Under the pieces are notes generated by a model. That model had not been told where the DNA came from, did no database searches, and saw only the letters and a list, made by a program, of their open reading frames with translations. Positions 34,514-45,308 of a stretch of DNA of 64,000 nucleotides are shown here, piece after piece; position 1 is the stretch's first letter, and each line of letters begins with the position of its first letter. The stretch lies in assembly GCF_026914185.1 (NCBI RefSeq), contig NC_070567.1, positions 3,250,001 to 3,314,000 of the forward strand, read 5' to 3'. Position numbers and translations under genes: made by a program. The DNA is from Puccinia triticina (lineage: Eukaryota > Basidiomycota > Pucciniomycetes > Pucciniales > Pucciniaceae).

Positions 34514-34648
34514 ATGAAACTCTTTACCAGCGCTGCAACCATCGTCGTACTCTTCCTTCTTCAGCTTACTTTAACCTATGCTGTGACTTTTGGATGTGTG
34601 AACACTCCTACAGGATGCGTATGTCGGGGTCCCAATATCGGATGTTAA
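34514..34648 (+). CDS. Gene E: small secreted cysteine-rich peptide (44 aa)
   Basis: 44 residues: MKLFTSAAT, a hydrophobic run ending near LTYA, then a 20-residue mature part with cysteines at 28, 35, 37 and 44 (C-x6-CxC-x6-C), the last before TAA. The signal peptide is nearly identical to that of gene B, while the mature part differs at most positions between its cysteines. The stop is followed six bases later by the donor GTAAGATT of a 3'-UTR intron, into which Helitron 1 is inserted. The coding part is intact; expression would need splicing or termination inside a 7.5-kb insert. Confidence 0.6.
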   Translation: MKLFTSAATIVVLFLLQLTLTYAVTFGCVNTPTGCVCRGPNIGC

Positions 34649-34720
34649 CATTCAGTAAGATTGCCACATTTAAACTCTTAGCGCGCCATAATTTTCATGA
34701 GCAGACCCTTTGGCCAACCA

Positions 34721-34757
34721 CTAGGGAACCCGCGGCGTATAACGCCGCTGGGTTCCC
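34721..34757 (-). other. Helitron 1 3' terminal hairpin and CTAG
   Basis: Stem GGAACCC-GCGGCGT pairs with ACGCCGC-T-GGGTTCC, one bulged base, next to CTAG at the end. Confidence 0.75.
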
Positions 34758-34916
34758 TTGAAACTGATAACTGCTGCAGGTACTGAAACAGAGTTTTGAA
34801 CACTGTAAATTGTAACTGATTATACTGTACCTGTTGCCTGATTTCGTGACCTGTGAGCGAGTGGTAAATAGAGAAGGGCGGGGGCTTTGCAAGGGACCGA
34901 GTTTTTTTTAAAAAAA

Positions 34917-34975
34917 ACGCCCCTAACCCTAACCCTAACCCTAACCCTAACCCTAACCCTAACCCTCTAACCCTC
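34917..34975. repeat. Interstitial telomere-type repeat (CCCTAA)n
   Basis: About eight perfect CCCTAA units then degenerate ones, next to TTTTTTTTAAAAAAAA. Inside Helitron 1. TTAGGG is the usual telomere repeat of many fungi. Confidence 0.85.
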
Positions 34976-34995
34976 ATGCCCACAGGAACAAAAAC

Positions 34996-37313
34996 TTACC
35001 AAGTCCTCCCATGACATCTCCTAATCACGTCAAGATTAACAACATTTGTAGTTTTTGATTCGGAGGCAGGATCTCCAACCATGCAAATTGATAACCCGGC
35101 AAGATTCGTAACTCGGGAGAGCGCAACATATAGCTGTCCATGACCAAAGACTGGCTGTGGCAGGTAGACCGAGACCACAGACAGAGACTGTCCTTGAGCC
35201 TTGTTGATAATCAACGCAAAAGCCACAGCCACTGGGAATTGATATCTTGAAAAAGACACCCCATACACTCAATCGGCTTCGTGGATCAGTTTAAGTTTGG
35301 GGATCACAACCTCTTGTCCGATGCAACGGCCACTAAGAATACTGCACCACAGAGCACCACGTCTAATGCCCAGAATGAGCAGTCGTGTTCCGTTTGACAG
35401 ACCTCTCTTCAGATCAAGATTTCGGAGCAGGATGACCGGAGTGCCTACTTTGAAGTTCAATTTTGGCTCTGGGAACCCAGGAATCGAAATTGTGTTCAGT
35501 ACTTCTTCCGGTATAGCTTCGTCACTCTCTTGCCCGTCCTCCTCGTTCATCATCTGGTCAACGGATTTGGAGAAGAACAGTGGGCCAGGAAATTGGTTGG
35601 TACATATAGAGTTTATTTGAGTCACATCGGCGTTAAGCGGAGCCAATATGAGACGCTTGCCAAAATAATTGCGGAGTGCTACAGCGTCCTTTTGCCGGAA
35701 GACTTGAGTCAGATTGCCGTAAGCCAGCTCAATAGCTTTGTTTGTGACAAACGAAGCTGCTGAGTGCTTGAAAACAGCACCATACTTCAGATCAACTTCA
35801 GCAGAAAAGTCCTGTTGAGTAGATCCATTTCCGATCGATAGGAGCCATTGATGGAAATCACGGTTTGTTTGCGCCAAGTTTGGGTCGTTTGAGCTCAGTA
35901 ATCTCTGATTTTCGGACAATTGAAAACTGTATACATGATTCCAGATTCGAGAATTGATCATACTGCTTCTGGCTTGATCAAAAATGGTTCCGCCAGGTAC
36001 GACGGGTAACGTTTGCCGAAAATCACCGCCAAATATCACGGTTTTACCCCCAAAAGGTCGATCATCTTGCATTAAGTCTTGAAAGGCACGATCGACTGCC
36101 TCAACAGCGTGTTTGTGCTGCATCGATATCTCATCCCAAATTACAACACTTGATTCTCGGAGGAACTGAGTGGCAGGAGCTTTTGTTTTCCAATTACATT
36201 GAGAGCTTGCTGTTAGGTCAAGAGGCAGTTTAAATCGAGAGTGCGCTGTCATTCTGTGATATAACATGAGGCCTGCAACTCCGGAAGACGCAACTGTCGT
36301 CACCTTGAGGCCATTTGCATTCAAGTAATGGATGATTGTATTCAGTAAGTAAGTTTTTCCACACCCTCCAGGCCCGTCGATGTAAATGAGTCCGCTTTGA
36401 GAATGTTCAATGAGCTGAATTACGGCTTCCATTATAACAGTTTGTCGTCCGTTCAGCCGTTTGGACATTGATATGAAGTTATCTATGTGACTCTGGATTG
36501 TTTCTTGTTCCTCGCTCGAATTGCTTGCAAACAGATCCCACAGGTGATTGACTGTGCTCACGGCTTGAAGTCCAACGTCCGATAAACTTTTCCCATGTTC
36601 AGTCAAAATTTTGTGAATCAAGAAATAGCAAAGCGAGTTCCAATCTTCGACCGTTGGTTCTTGAATGTGGTAGGTCTGCGAAAGGCTGTGCGTTAGGTCG
36701 TCTGACAGGTGGTCAATGAAATCATCCAAGAGTTTTTGTGAATTTGATGGCGGACTGTGAATCAAGAGCATGCAAAACATGAATCTTAACCCACTACCTG
36801 TCATCCAATGGGCTGCATTGTTTATGGATTCGACATAGTGACGATTGCTGACTAACAATCCCAGCTCATTGGCAGCTTCACGGAACGATGCAAATGTCAC
36901 ACCATCAACGGTCCGGAGGTCTTCCCAGTCAATCACGGCTCTGCGGTGTAGTAACAGCAGTCGGACAAAGTAGCGTTTGCCTTTGTTGATTGAAGCAAAG
37001 TATAGTCGGCCAATCATGTGCGATTTTTGCTTCCTTCCGACAAAACGTTTCTTTTTCTTGTTCCAAGCAAAATATTTTGGGAATTCGTGATACAGCAGAG
37101 ACCGGGCCGGAACACCGTATCCAATGGCATTTAATCGGTTGAGTCGGAAAAATTCAGTCATAGCAGTTCGAGCAGCCGATCCGGTTTCCATCTGTTTCTG
37201 GAGACCATTTTCATCCCGATAGTACACAGTATGTTCACCATTCAAGTGAACTGGTAATCTTTGGATAGGCGGGTATCAACCATTCGTTGGGAATCGTAAA
37301 AGCCTCCAAACAG
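34996..37313 (-). pseudogene. Helitron RepHel, Pif1-like helicase half
   Basis: Contains the pre-helicase region (LPVHLNGEHTVYYRDENG), Walker A (IDGPGGCGKTYLLNTI), SSGVAGLML, Walker B-type VVIWDEISM, FGGDFRQTLPVV, and the C-terminal FPVAVAFALIINKAQGQSL and HGQLYVALSRVTN. A TGA at 35269-35271 interrupts the last 90 codons and another at 37276-37278 lies near the start. It is joined to the Rep half by an intron (37314-37386, donor GTTAGT, acceptor CTTCAG). Helicases of this type unwind DNA during rolling-circle transposition. Confidence 0.88.
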
Positions 37314-37386
37314 CTGAAGATAAACCGCAGGACAGGTCATGAGTTGTTCTTTTATCCAGCAAAAGATGACATTCAACAAAACTAAC

Positions 37387-38422
37387 CTTCTGAAGGACCA
37401 ATATAACGCCCGTTGATGAATTTCCGGGTTTCGTCTCCATCAGTCATCTTCATTGATGATTGGTCAACACCCTTGCATATGTACTTGAATAGATATTTCA
37501 TTCCTTCAATGCCGTAAGGGATCTCGGTGTTGATATGACAGTTGTAGCGTAGTAAGAGATACTTGTTGTAGGGAACCACGTGACCGTTATGAAGCTCTTG
37601 ATTATTTTTGAAAACCCGCCGTCCATCGTCTCGGCGCCAATAACTTGGATAAGAACTGTCGACCAAGGTTGTTTCAGATACAAAAGGTTTAGGGAATTTC
37701 TTGCTGCAAGCACCTTCCTTCCAACACATGCTGCTCGGGTTACAGGGTCCATGGAGCATGCAAGAAGTCACAATCAAGTAGAGTGTTGGTTCTTGTTCTG
37801 GATTGGGGATTTCAGCGGTTACCAAGCAGTCTATCAATTCAGGAGTTGTCGGGATACTTCCAGGGGCCAAGATGATCATGATATGAGCATGGGGTAAGCC
37901 ACGCTTTTGGAATTCAATAGTATAGACCCAAGCTACAACGGTGCCGAGCTTCTTGGTCTTAACAATATCGTCAAGTAGAGAATTCAGTTTCATGTGAAAC
38001 ACCCGAGTAACGAAGTCTGGTCAATCCGATGGCTCTTGGTGAGGCTCCAATGCTTCTAAAACTTCGGGCCATTGAGCATTTGAAGTCATTGTTATAAATA
38101 GAGATGGTTTGCCAAAATGCCTGACAATCGCCATTGAATCTTGGTACAGTTGAAGCATATTTCGAGGTGATCCAGAAAATGATGAGGGCAGTATGATCCG
38201 TCTTCCTTGGACATTGATGTTGTCCCTAAAAGACTCTTGAATGCTGCGGTAGAGTTTGGCCTTGATCAGAGCTTGGTTGAATATGTAAAAATCAAGTCTT
38301 GAGCATTCGACACAGATGTACATGTCCACTAATATTTCCTGGAACAGATTCTTGCCGTTAAGGATTGCGGAAAATTTGTCTTGTCTATCAAATATCATCG
38401 AGGCATACCATTCTTGTTGCAA
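37387..38422 (-). pseudogene. Helitron RepHel, HUH Rep nuclease part
   Basis: Encodes LFQEILVDMYICVECSRL, PSLFITMTSNAQWPEV, then after TGA (38021-38023, CGA would give DRPD) FVTRVFHMKL and the HUH segment EFQKRGLPHAHIMIIL. Next come CMLHGPCN and the tyrosine-bearing region YNKYLLLRYNCHIN with ICKG. These are the Rep catalytic motifs of Helitrons. Its 3' end is a splice donor after GPSEG. Confidence 0.85.
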
Positions 38423-39622
38423 AATGGATGCATCTGGAGCACTGTCAGTCTATTTGTGATTCTAAACAACAGGAGACTGGAATGCTTACCTCGATCCGCT
38501 CCGCTGGCTATGCCATGGATCCACCCTTGCTCCCCAAAAGGGAAAAAGATGGGATAACGAATGGGAAGATAGCCGCTGAACTCGTCAGTGATGTGGAAGA
38601 GCCCCCCGTCGATTTTCCTGAGTACGATATCTCGCGGAGCAATTGCATCGGGGTCGTCGTTATCAATGACCATGCCAACTTCCAAGGTCCGTGGCGCGTT
38701 ATAAACTCGTTGATCTTGTCCTGGTCAATTATAATTCCTAAGAATATACTGGACATTGTCTTCTGGTTCTGAATCCCGTCCAACCATTCTGAAGAACCGA
38801 GCGTAGGAGTTATTCCTGGATAAATACTGTTGAATCCGTAGAAGCAAGTTGACATCCACGGGTGATCTTGCTTGCCCTGCTCAATATTCAGCTTCATTTA
38901 AATCATTACCGCCAACAACATATATTTGAGAGAAAGCAGGTCTAGCATCTGTTTGAGGGAATACAGTACCAATGTCGTGGAAGAGGGCTCCTGTAACCCT
39001 GAATGTGTAGATCCCTCTCTGTCCTTGGACTGAACGGTCTATCTTGGCCCCACACAACGAAAACGATAGAGCGTTGTTGTACGCTCTGACTTGACTTTGG
39101 AACTGTAGAGAAACTGGAAATGCAATTTGACCTCTATCAATTGATGTTGCTTATTATTGCCGTCTCAAAATAGAGAAAAATGAGTTTACCTTGGTCAAGT
39201 TTGGTAAGCAGCTTGCGCATGAACCATGGATAATCAATCTCATCGTATCTGACAGGCATGCTAACAGTCCCTTTCCCGCAGCAGCTTGAGTAACTGGCCG
39301 TTTGTTTTGATAGATTGTTCTTTGTTCTTTCCTTCTTCCAGTGAAGAGCTCCGCAGGATGCACATGGGTCGTTCAATTGGCCAACGTGCGCTGGAAATTG
39401 ACCGGGGAACCGTTCCCTCAAAGCCGCCTCAGTATTCAATGATGAGCGATATACAGCGCCCAGCCCCAAGTTGTGCATTGGGTTTGCAGAGCGTTGGACA
39501 CGTCGAGTTGGATTGATTTGAGCAGAGTTTGTCCTTAGATTTCGAGTGCTTGTACTGGTTGCTCGCGCGGGGGGTAACTGCCGACGTACATCACCAAATC
39601 GGCGCCTAGGTGGTAGAGCCAT
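38423..39622 (-). pseudogene. Helitron RepHel N-terminal region
   Basis: From ATG 39622: an Arg/Pro-rich start, then a zinc-finger-like region (CASCGALHWKKE...CCGKGTV) typical of Helitron N-termini, an intron-rich stretch, and a part with YLRNYN-like and HITDEFSGYLPIRYPIFFPFGE. TGA codons at 38881-38883 and 38725-38727 stand where CGA would fit (Y-R-AGQAR, N-R-PGQDQRVYNAP). A probable intron (GTAAGC...AATAG) lies near 38440-38490. Exon edges are approximate. Confidence 0.7.
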
Positions 39623-40038
39623 GGTTCCTGGTGTCGTGGTGTCGTGTCGGAAAATTTTTCTGAGAGCAAGGATTGCGGATCCAGTTCAAGCCCTCTACTG
39701 CTTATTTATCAATGGCAGTCGGGCAGAGATTATTCTCTGATTGTCCACTCAATCAAGAATTGCAGATCATGTCGGAGGAAGCCATTACAGCGGGGCACAA
39801 ATAAGATGTACATGATCAGATTGTTCACTTGATCACCACAGATCATGTCGTAGCAAGCCAAGGATAGCATTTCACGGGATGGTTGAGGAGGATTCATCAG
39901 ACATGCATAAAATTTGATGCGTTAAAAATCCATACTACACATGTTACTATCAATCATACAAAAGACCATGACAGAAGTTGTGAATAGAAGACGGCTGAGC
40001 TGATAATTTGGATAGAGATGATCTACATGCATGATTTG

Positions 40039-41270
40039 CTACCTATCAGTGATCCACAGGACCAATTCAAGCGCGGCCCTTGAGCTTTTTCTGAGCCTCA
40101 GCAAGGATATTTGAGCCAGACGCAGATGTAGAGTTGTGGGTTGGGGGGGCTGGTCTTTTGTGGTTACTTTTCTCGGAGGGGGGATAAGTATTAGTGAAGT
40201 GATTATAGTCTTCCGCATTAGATAACTCGCCGTCTTCGCCTTCCTCAACTTCCTCGCCTTCTTCCATAAGCTTGGGAGAAAGTCTCACTGAAGAAGACAA
40301 AGCAATCGGAGGCATGGTTGGAGGACTGTGTGATCGCTTCTTTGCCATTTCAGTCATACCACCTGCTAACTCTTGCGGAGGGGTTTTTTGTTGGGTTTTT
40401 ACGGGCCCCGATACATTTACTGTAGCAGTAGTTAGCACTGGAAACCCAGGAAGACATATTACAAATTGGAACTCACAGGTTGGGTTGAAGGGGCTCTTCC
40501 GAGCCTGCAGAAGCAGGGGTTGACATCAAATTGATGGTCCGTGTTTGTCCCCCCGAGGACATTGAAACCAATAATGCCTAAAGAACAAATATCATGAGTG
40601 AAAGATTAATGAATTGCGCGGTGACTGTTTGCTGTCAATCAGAAAAACTTACCATGACTTGCCAAGTGTCGTTTTCTTCGTCAAACCCATTCAAGTAGCC
40701 GACGATGAGTGCTTCGCGTCCAGCTTGAAACAGGTGAAAGGTGCTGACTAAGTGTTTGAGGCCAGGGATAATATAGACTGTATTAAATTCCATCATTCCT
40801 TTGCTCTAAAAAGCAATAGTAAACGTAAATATTTATTATCATGTTTAAGGAACTGGATCAATAAATCTACTCACTAAGCTATGGTAGTCAGTATGCTTCA
40901 TCGTTACATGAAGATTGTTTTGTACGGAGTCCTTAGTCCCCCTGACTGAGACTTGTTCGCGGTTGACTATGATTCCATATCCAAAGACTCCAACCTTATT
41001 TAGCAATGACGAACCCAGTCTTCTCCAATATTGACCCGTGGTTCCAATCAAAAGGGTCATTGCCTGCTCAAAGAAGAACGTGTACCCCTGGACTTCAAAT
41101 TTTTCTCCGGTCTCCGGGTCAGTCTCGGAAGACACGGGATTCTGAACAAACCGGCCCGCAAGGATGTAGACATTATCCTTTGCTAAAGAATTATCCTTGG
41201 ATCCGTTGCCAGACAGATCAATCTCAAGGTTGACTTCTCTTGCACTATCCGGGTCAACAACAACAACCAA
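40039..41270 (-). CDS. Helitron-borne accessory gene, unknown (multi-exon)
   Basis: The core exon (40874-41270) encodes VVVVDPDSAREVNLEIDL, VYILAGRFVQNP, GYTFFFEQAMTLL and HVTMKHTDYHSL. GT-AG introns follow (TTTTTAG acceptor near 40808; GTAAGT donor near 40650; TTCTTTAG near 40580), with exons encoding EFNTVYIIPGLKHLVSTFHLF and a Pro/Ser/Lys-rich, probably disordered tail ending near 40067. No family is recognised. The strand-rich pattern would suit an OB-fold or nucleic-acid-binding protein, as some plant Helitrons carry RPA-like genes, but this is inference only. Confidence 0.5.
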
Positions 41271-42200
41271 TGAACAATAATTGAATTGTCCAAAGTTCGA
41301 GTTATTGTTTAAAGTGTTGGCTTTCTATGTAAATTCAGCCAATCAGGAAAGAGGTTGGTCAGATATCTCAAACTCAATGAGAAGCTTGGCATGCAGGAGG
41401 AAATCATCTGACTGACAGGAGCAATGATGTCAAAGGGACCCATCGAGTACATGGGGTGACTGATCCTTCTTGGAGCTGACATTTTTGGTTTTGCAATTGG
41501 CAGTTTAACTTTAGTGATGCACTGATGTCGTGATACGTTGGAGCAGATGTCGGAGTTGGTGTGAGGGACCAAGGAGAAGGATCAGACACTATTTATGCTA
41601 TTGCGGGATCATCTTGGTGATCCTGACGGAGCTGTTAGTGCTTCTGATCCAACTCCTGCTTTCGCAAGAGTGGAATAGAAATTAGAGTATAGATCTACAT
41701 CTGTATTAGCGATGATGGTAACAGGTCACAGATTTGAACAAATAGAAGATCAACTTTGGATCATGTAGAATTTTGCCTTCTGGGATCCGCAAATTCAAAT
41801 CTGAGTAACATGGGATATTCTGGGATTCTGTCGATGACAGATCAAGATGTGCAGGCCTGGGAGGGAAATGTAGATGAGAAAATGGACCTCGGTTAGAGGA
41901 GACTTCAAGATACAAATAGCTTGCCTCATTCCACGCAATTTTGTCCTCTGGGGGCCGCATGAGGATAATCTCATCCTCATTTGGTGCCACCCGATAGAAA
42001 TTCACTTCGAACTGAGAAATAGAACTTAAAGGATCAAAGAATTTTAAATGGAAACCAAGAGAAATGAAAACGCAAAACACAAACTTGAATTATATCAAAA
42101 CTGAGAAAACCTGAACATGTTTTTTTTGCTTGATCCTGAAGAAACCTGAAGGACCTTGCGGCCCCAAAATCGTGTAAAATCTGAACCTTCAAGGTATTAA
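41271..42200 (-). other. Helitron 1 5' part, probable upstream exons
   Basis: The frame at 41706-42080 encodes FEVNFYRVAPNEDEIILMRP and NEASYLYLEVSSN, which look like real protein and may be upstream exons of the accessory gene. Another frame begins at 41482 (MSAPRRISHPMY). Joining could not be resolved by eye. Confidence 0.4.
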
Positions 42201-42800
42201 TCCCCTGTTGTTTACGTCTCACTTCAGCAAAGGGCGCACCCGGTATGTCAATGGCAATGTAAGCGCCCTCCCCGGATTCTCTCCTTTCAGTCTTGATAAT
42301 TGCTCATTTCCGGTACTTTTCACCTTCGTCAACCTTCAGCAACGCTTAAGGACAAATGTGACGACCTCGGACTCCTGCAAGATTCCCATTCCCTCCACTA
42401 TTTTCTTTTCATTGCCTGCCTGTTGTCAGGAGTAGCCTCCACTAGTCATTCACCCTGCATGATAGTGGAATATTTACTACCACCATTCCGCTCAATCATA
42501 TGCACTCTGTCAATTTGTGCGTCTTTTTTGTTGCCGGTTTTGTGTGAGCTGTATTGCTGCCTTCGTCCTGGGGAGAGTAAAGAAGTTTATCTGCTAAATT
42601 CCTTGAGTAGATTCTATTTCTCCCCAGTCAATTGAAATTGTAACCAACCTTGATCCACAAATTAGCAAGAAAGTTTTAAGTTGCGCGTTTGTCTTCCGGA
42701 CAGGAGAAAGGGCGCTATGTGCACCGATATTGAAGATTGGATTCCGCCAAATATCAAGTGAGAGTATCAGGCCTGGAAGCGTCTCCTGGACTCCGGAATG
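42201..42800 (+). other. Gene E 3' transcribed region, after Helitron 1
   Basis: Host sequence resumes with TCCCCTGTTG, matching TGCCCTGTTG beside gene B. Acceptor CTTCAG ends at 42227; exon GCAAAGGGCGC...GGCAAT; donor GTAAGCGCC at 42259; TTTCAG; further GT-AG pairs follow as in gene B. Confidence 0.55.
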
Positions 42801-43794
42801 AGTTACGCGAGTTTTGTCTTCCCCTGGGCTTCCTTATATAGACATGACAAGCAGCAAAATCATTGCTGATCGCATTCAGCTGATCTCTGTCTGTCCCTTG
42901 CAATGTATGTACCATTTCATATCTTCGAATCTGATCGTTCTTTTCAAGTCAAACCTAGAAACCAAGGCACGGATACGTATGCACTGCTCCTTAGATCGCT
43001 TATGGCCCTTAAACAACTTTATCTCAGCACCTGAAAAGATTCATAAGTGGGAAACCAAACTAAGTAATCCTATGGTAATAAGAAAAGTAATCAGTTTACC
43101 TGCAGAAAATTAGCAGGAAAACTTTGAAATTTTCAACCCAAACAATCGTATTGGATGAAAATAAAAGTTCAAAGTTGTCCCGATTGCTTCAAGAGAATCA
43201 GCTAGAAATTTTCTGATAGATAGATGTGTTGTTTTCCAAGCAATGATCATCGACCTTACCATCAATAATTGCACCATTCTTGTAGGTCATTTGAACCTGC
43301 CAAGAATAAACCAAAACAATTACAAGTTTAAATTTGAGAAGGTTAACGCGAGTTTGGAGAGAGAGCTTACAAGAATGGAACTGCTATGATCGTCCCCCTG
43401 AATCTCAATTTATCACGTAAAGTGTGACGGTAGTCCAAAGACCCTCTCCCGTGGCTGGGGATATGACGAGGAATTGAGTGTTGGGAGGGTGAGCCATACG
43501 TGAGAAAAGGTTTTGTCCGCTGTTGTTCATGGTTCGCGATTGGGTTTAGGGTTTAGAGATCTTTGCAAAGAAAGAGAGAAAATGGGGGGCGTAAATTGGG
43601 CGAATGAGTACATACACCTCAAGTTCCTGATAGCCAGCTTGGACAAAGTCGTTTTTTTTTTCTTCAGTGCGGGTGCGTCCACAACCTTGGGATAGACCTG
43701 CAATCACTCCCGACAGCAAGTCACTAAAAATTAAAAGGAAATTGGTGGAATGGGAGTTAGAATAAGAAGCTGGGACAGGCTGGGACATACCTCC
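42801..43794 (-). other. Block X, copy 2 (inverted)
   Basis: Inverse copy of 3469-4459, including the ATG of MNNSGQ near 43530 and the same splice-like signals; about 10 bp are duplicated near 43775 (CTGGGACAG/CTGGGACAT). It ends at 43794, the right breakpoint of the inferred inversion. Confidence 0.5.
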
Positions 43795-45308
43795 AACTCA
43801 TTGGCACTGTTATTGAAAGAAAAGCCGCACCTGGTGGGTGTTCCCCCACTGCTACCGCTTTGGCGAGGGCGTCTGCCTGTTTGTTAGCTGTTATGCCCTT
43901 GTGACCGGGGTGTGCCACCAATTTGGTGTTCTTCTTATTTTACAGATGATACTTGCAAATATTATCCTCGAGTACAAAACTGAAATGATCGGTTTCCTCG
44001 CCAATCCTGTGTTTAATCCGTATGTTGATTTGATGATTCTGTCAAGCTGTAGAATGGTGAGGTCGCCAGTTGCTTTAACTTTCTTCAAATGTTCCAAGAA
44101 GGTGAGTCGCTGGTCAAGGATGATGCCTAACCATCTGGTTGTTTTCTGGAAGGTATGAGTGTGGCCGTCAAAGTCAAAGGTTGGGGGCGACAAGGGTTTG
44201 CAAGAGAAGAGCATCAGTGTGGCTTTTTTGGGGTCGAAGATAGCCCCAAACCTCCGGCCCCATTCCAGGCAGCGGGAGGCATCTTCCTGTAGCATGGTTA
44301 CCGCTTGCTCCGCTGAGTCAGCGGCTGCTAAGTGGACGATGTCGTCAACATATCCAATGGAGATTCTGGATTCCTCCAGGGAGCATTTGTTGTGGAAGAG
44401 TAGCCCGCTGTTGTACAATATGTAAAGCGTTACAGATAGGGGGGAGCCTTTTGGAAGGCCCTCCTTCACTGGGAAAGGGGATGACATATAGTCGCCCATC
44501 CGAATGGAGGTGGATCTTTCAATCAGGAAAGAGGAGATGACTTGTATCAGGTAATCAGGGCAAGAGAGTTGGTGTAGTTGGTCTATTAGGCGGGTTGCAT
44601 AAACCAATGGGTATGCTGATTTTACATCCAGGAACAAGCCGGCAACTACTTTGCCTCTTCTCCATTGGTGTTTCACCCAAGAGGTGAAGACCACTAGAGC
44701 ATCAATGAGGTTCCGGCCTCGTTGACCTCCCATATGACCCTGAGGAAGGATTGATTTGGACTCAATCCAGTGGATCAAGCGTTCATTGAGGATCTTTTCA
44801 AAAAGTTTACCCAGTGTGCATGAGAGCACAATGGGGCGGTATGCGTTGGGTTCGCTGTAGTCCGACTTCCCCGCTTTCCGAATGATAGCTGTCACGGCGG
44901 ACTTCCATCCCTTTGGGAAATGGCCTTGCTGTAAACAAGCATTGAATAGTGGCATGAGAAATGGGGATAATTGGGCTTTGCCCAACTGAAGCAGTTCATT
45001 GGGGATGGTGTCTGGCCCTACCGCTTTCTTTGTGGGGAGAGAATCTATGGAGCGATTAATCTCTGCCTGTGTAATGGGTGGGAAACTTCTTAGGGGAGTT
45101 ACTACTTCTCTGGGAGGAATGTCTGCAAGGTTGCAGACTGAATTAATGACCGATGTACCTCTGAACAATAATTCAGCTTGTTCAGCGACATAGGTGCTTA
45201 AAGTTTTATTGGGTTGGTAGAGAGGTTCGACCGTGACAGATTGTTTAGCCTTAGTGAATTTGTATGCTTGAAACGCCGAGGCGGCACCTGTCCTGGCTAA
45301 GAATCTGC
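43795..45308 (-). pseudogene. LINE ORF2: reverse transcriptase and RNase H
   Basis: RT of a Tad/I-type non-LTR element: GPDTIPNELLQ, WKSAVTAIIRKAGK, NAYRPIVLSCTLGKLFEKIL, GHMGGQRGRN, LFLDVKSAYP, GLPKGSPLS and the catalytic IGYVDDIVHL. The RNase H end follows in another frame (LVAHPGHKGITANKQADALAK), so a deletion or frameshift lies near 43955. The upstream frame is cut by the foldback at 45309. The C-terminal rest is at 28984-29444. The element copies its RNA at nicked target DNA. Confidence 0.85.

Larger units (their letters stand above)
34721..42200 (-). mobile_element. Helitron 1, RepHel plus accessory gene, in gene E
   Basis: In minus orientation the 3' end is a long hairpin (34725-34756) directly followed by CTAG and host T. 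The other edge was set by the gene B paralog: host sequence resumes at 42201. The 5' end reads TTAATACC after host A. It carries a RepHel gene (34996-39622) with introns and several TGA stops, and a second split gene (about 40039-42080). A CCCTAA array lies near the 3' end. Confidence 0.85.

Noticed and set aside
34514..34648. CxC peptides as mating pheromone precursors
   Set aside because: Basidiomycete pheromone precursors end in a CaaX box and lack a signal peptide; these end in Cys and have one.
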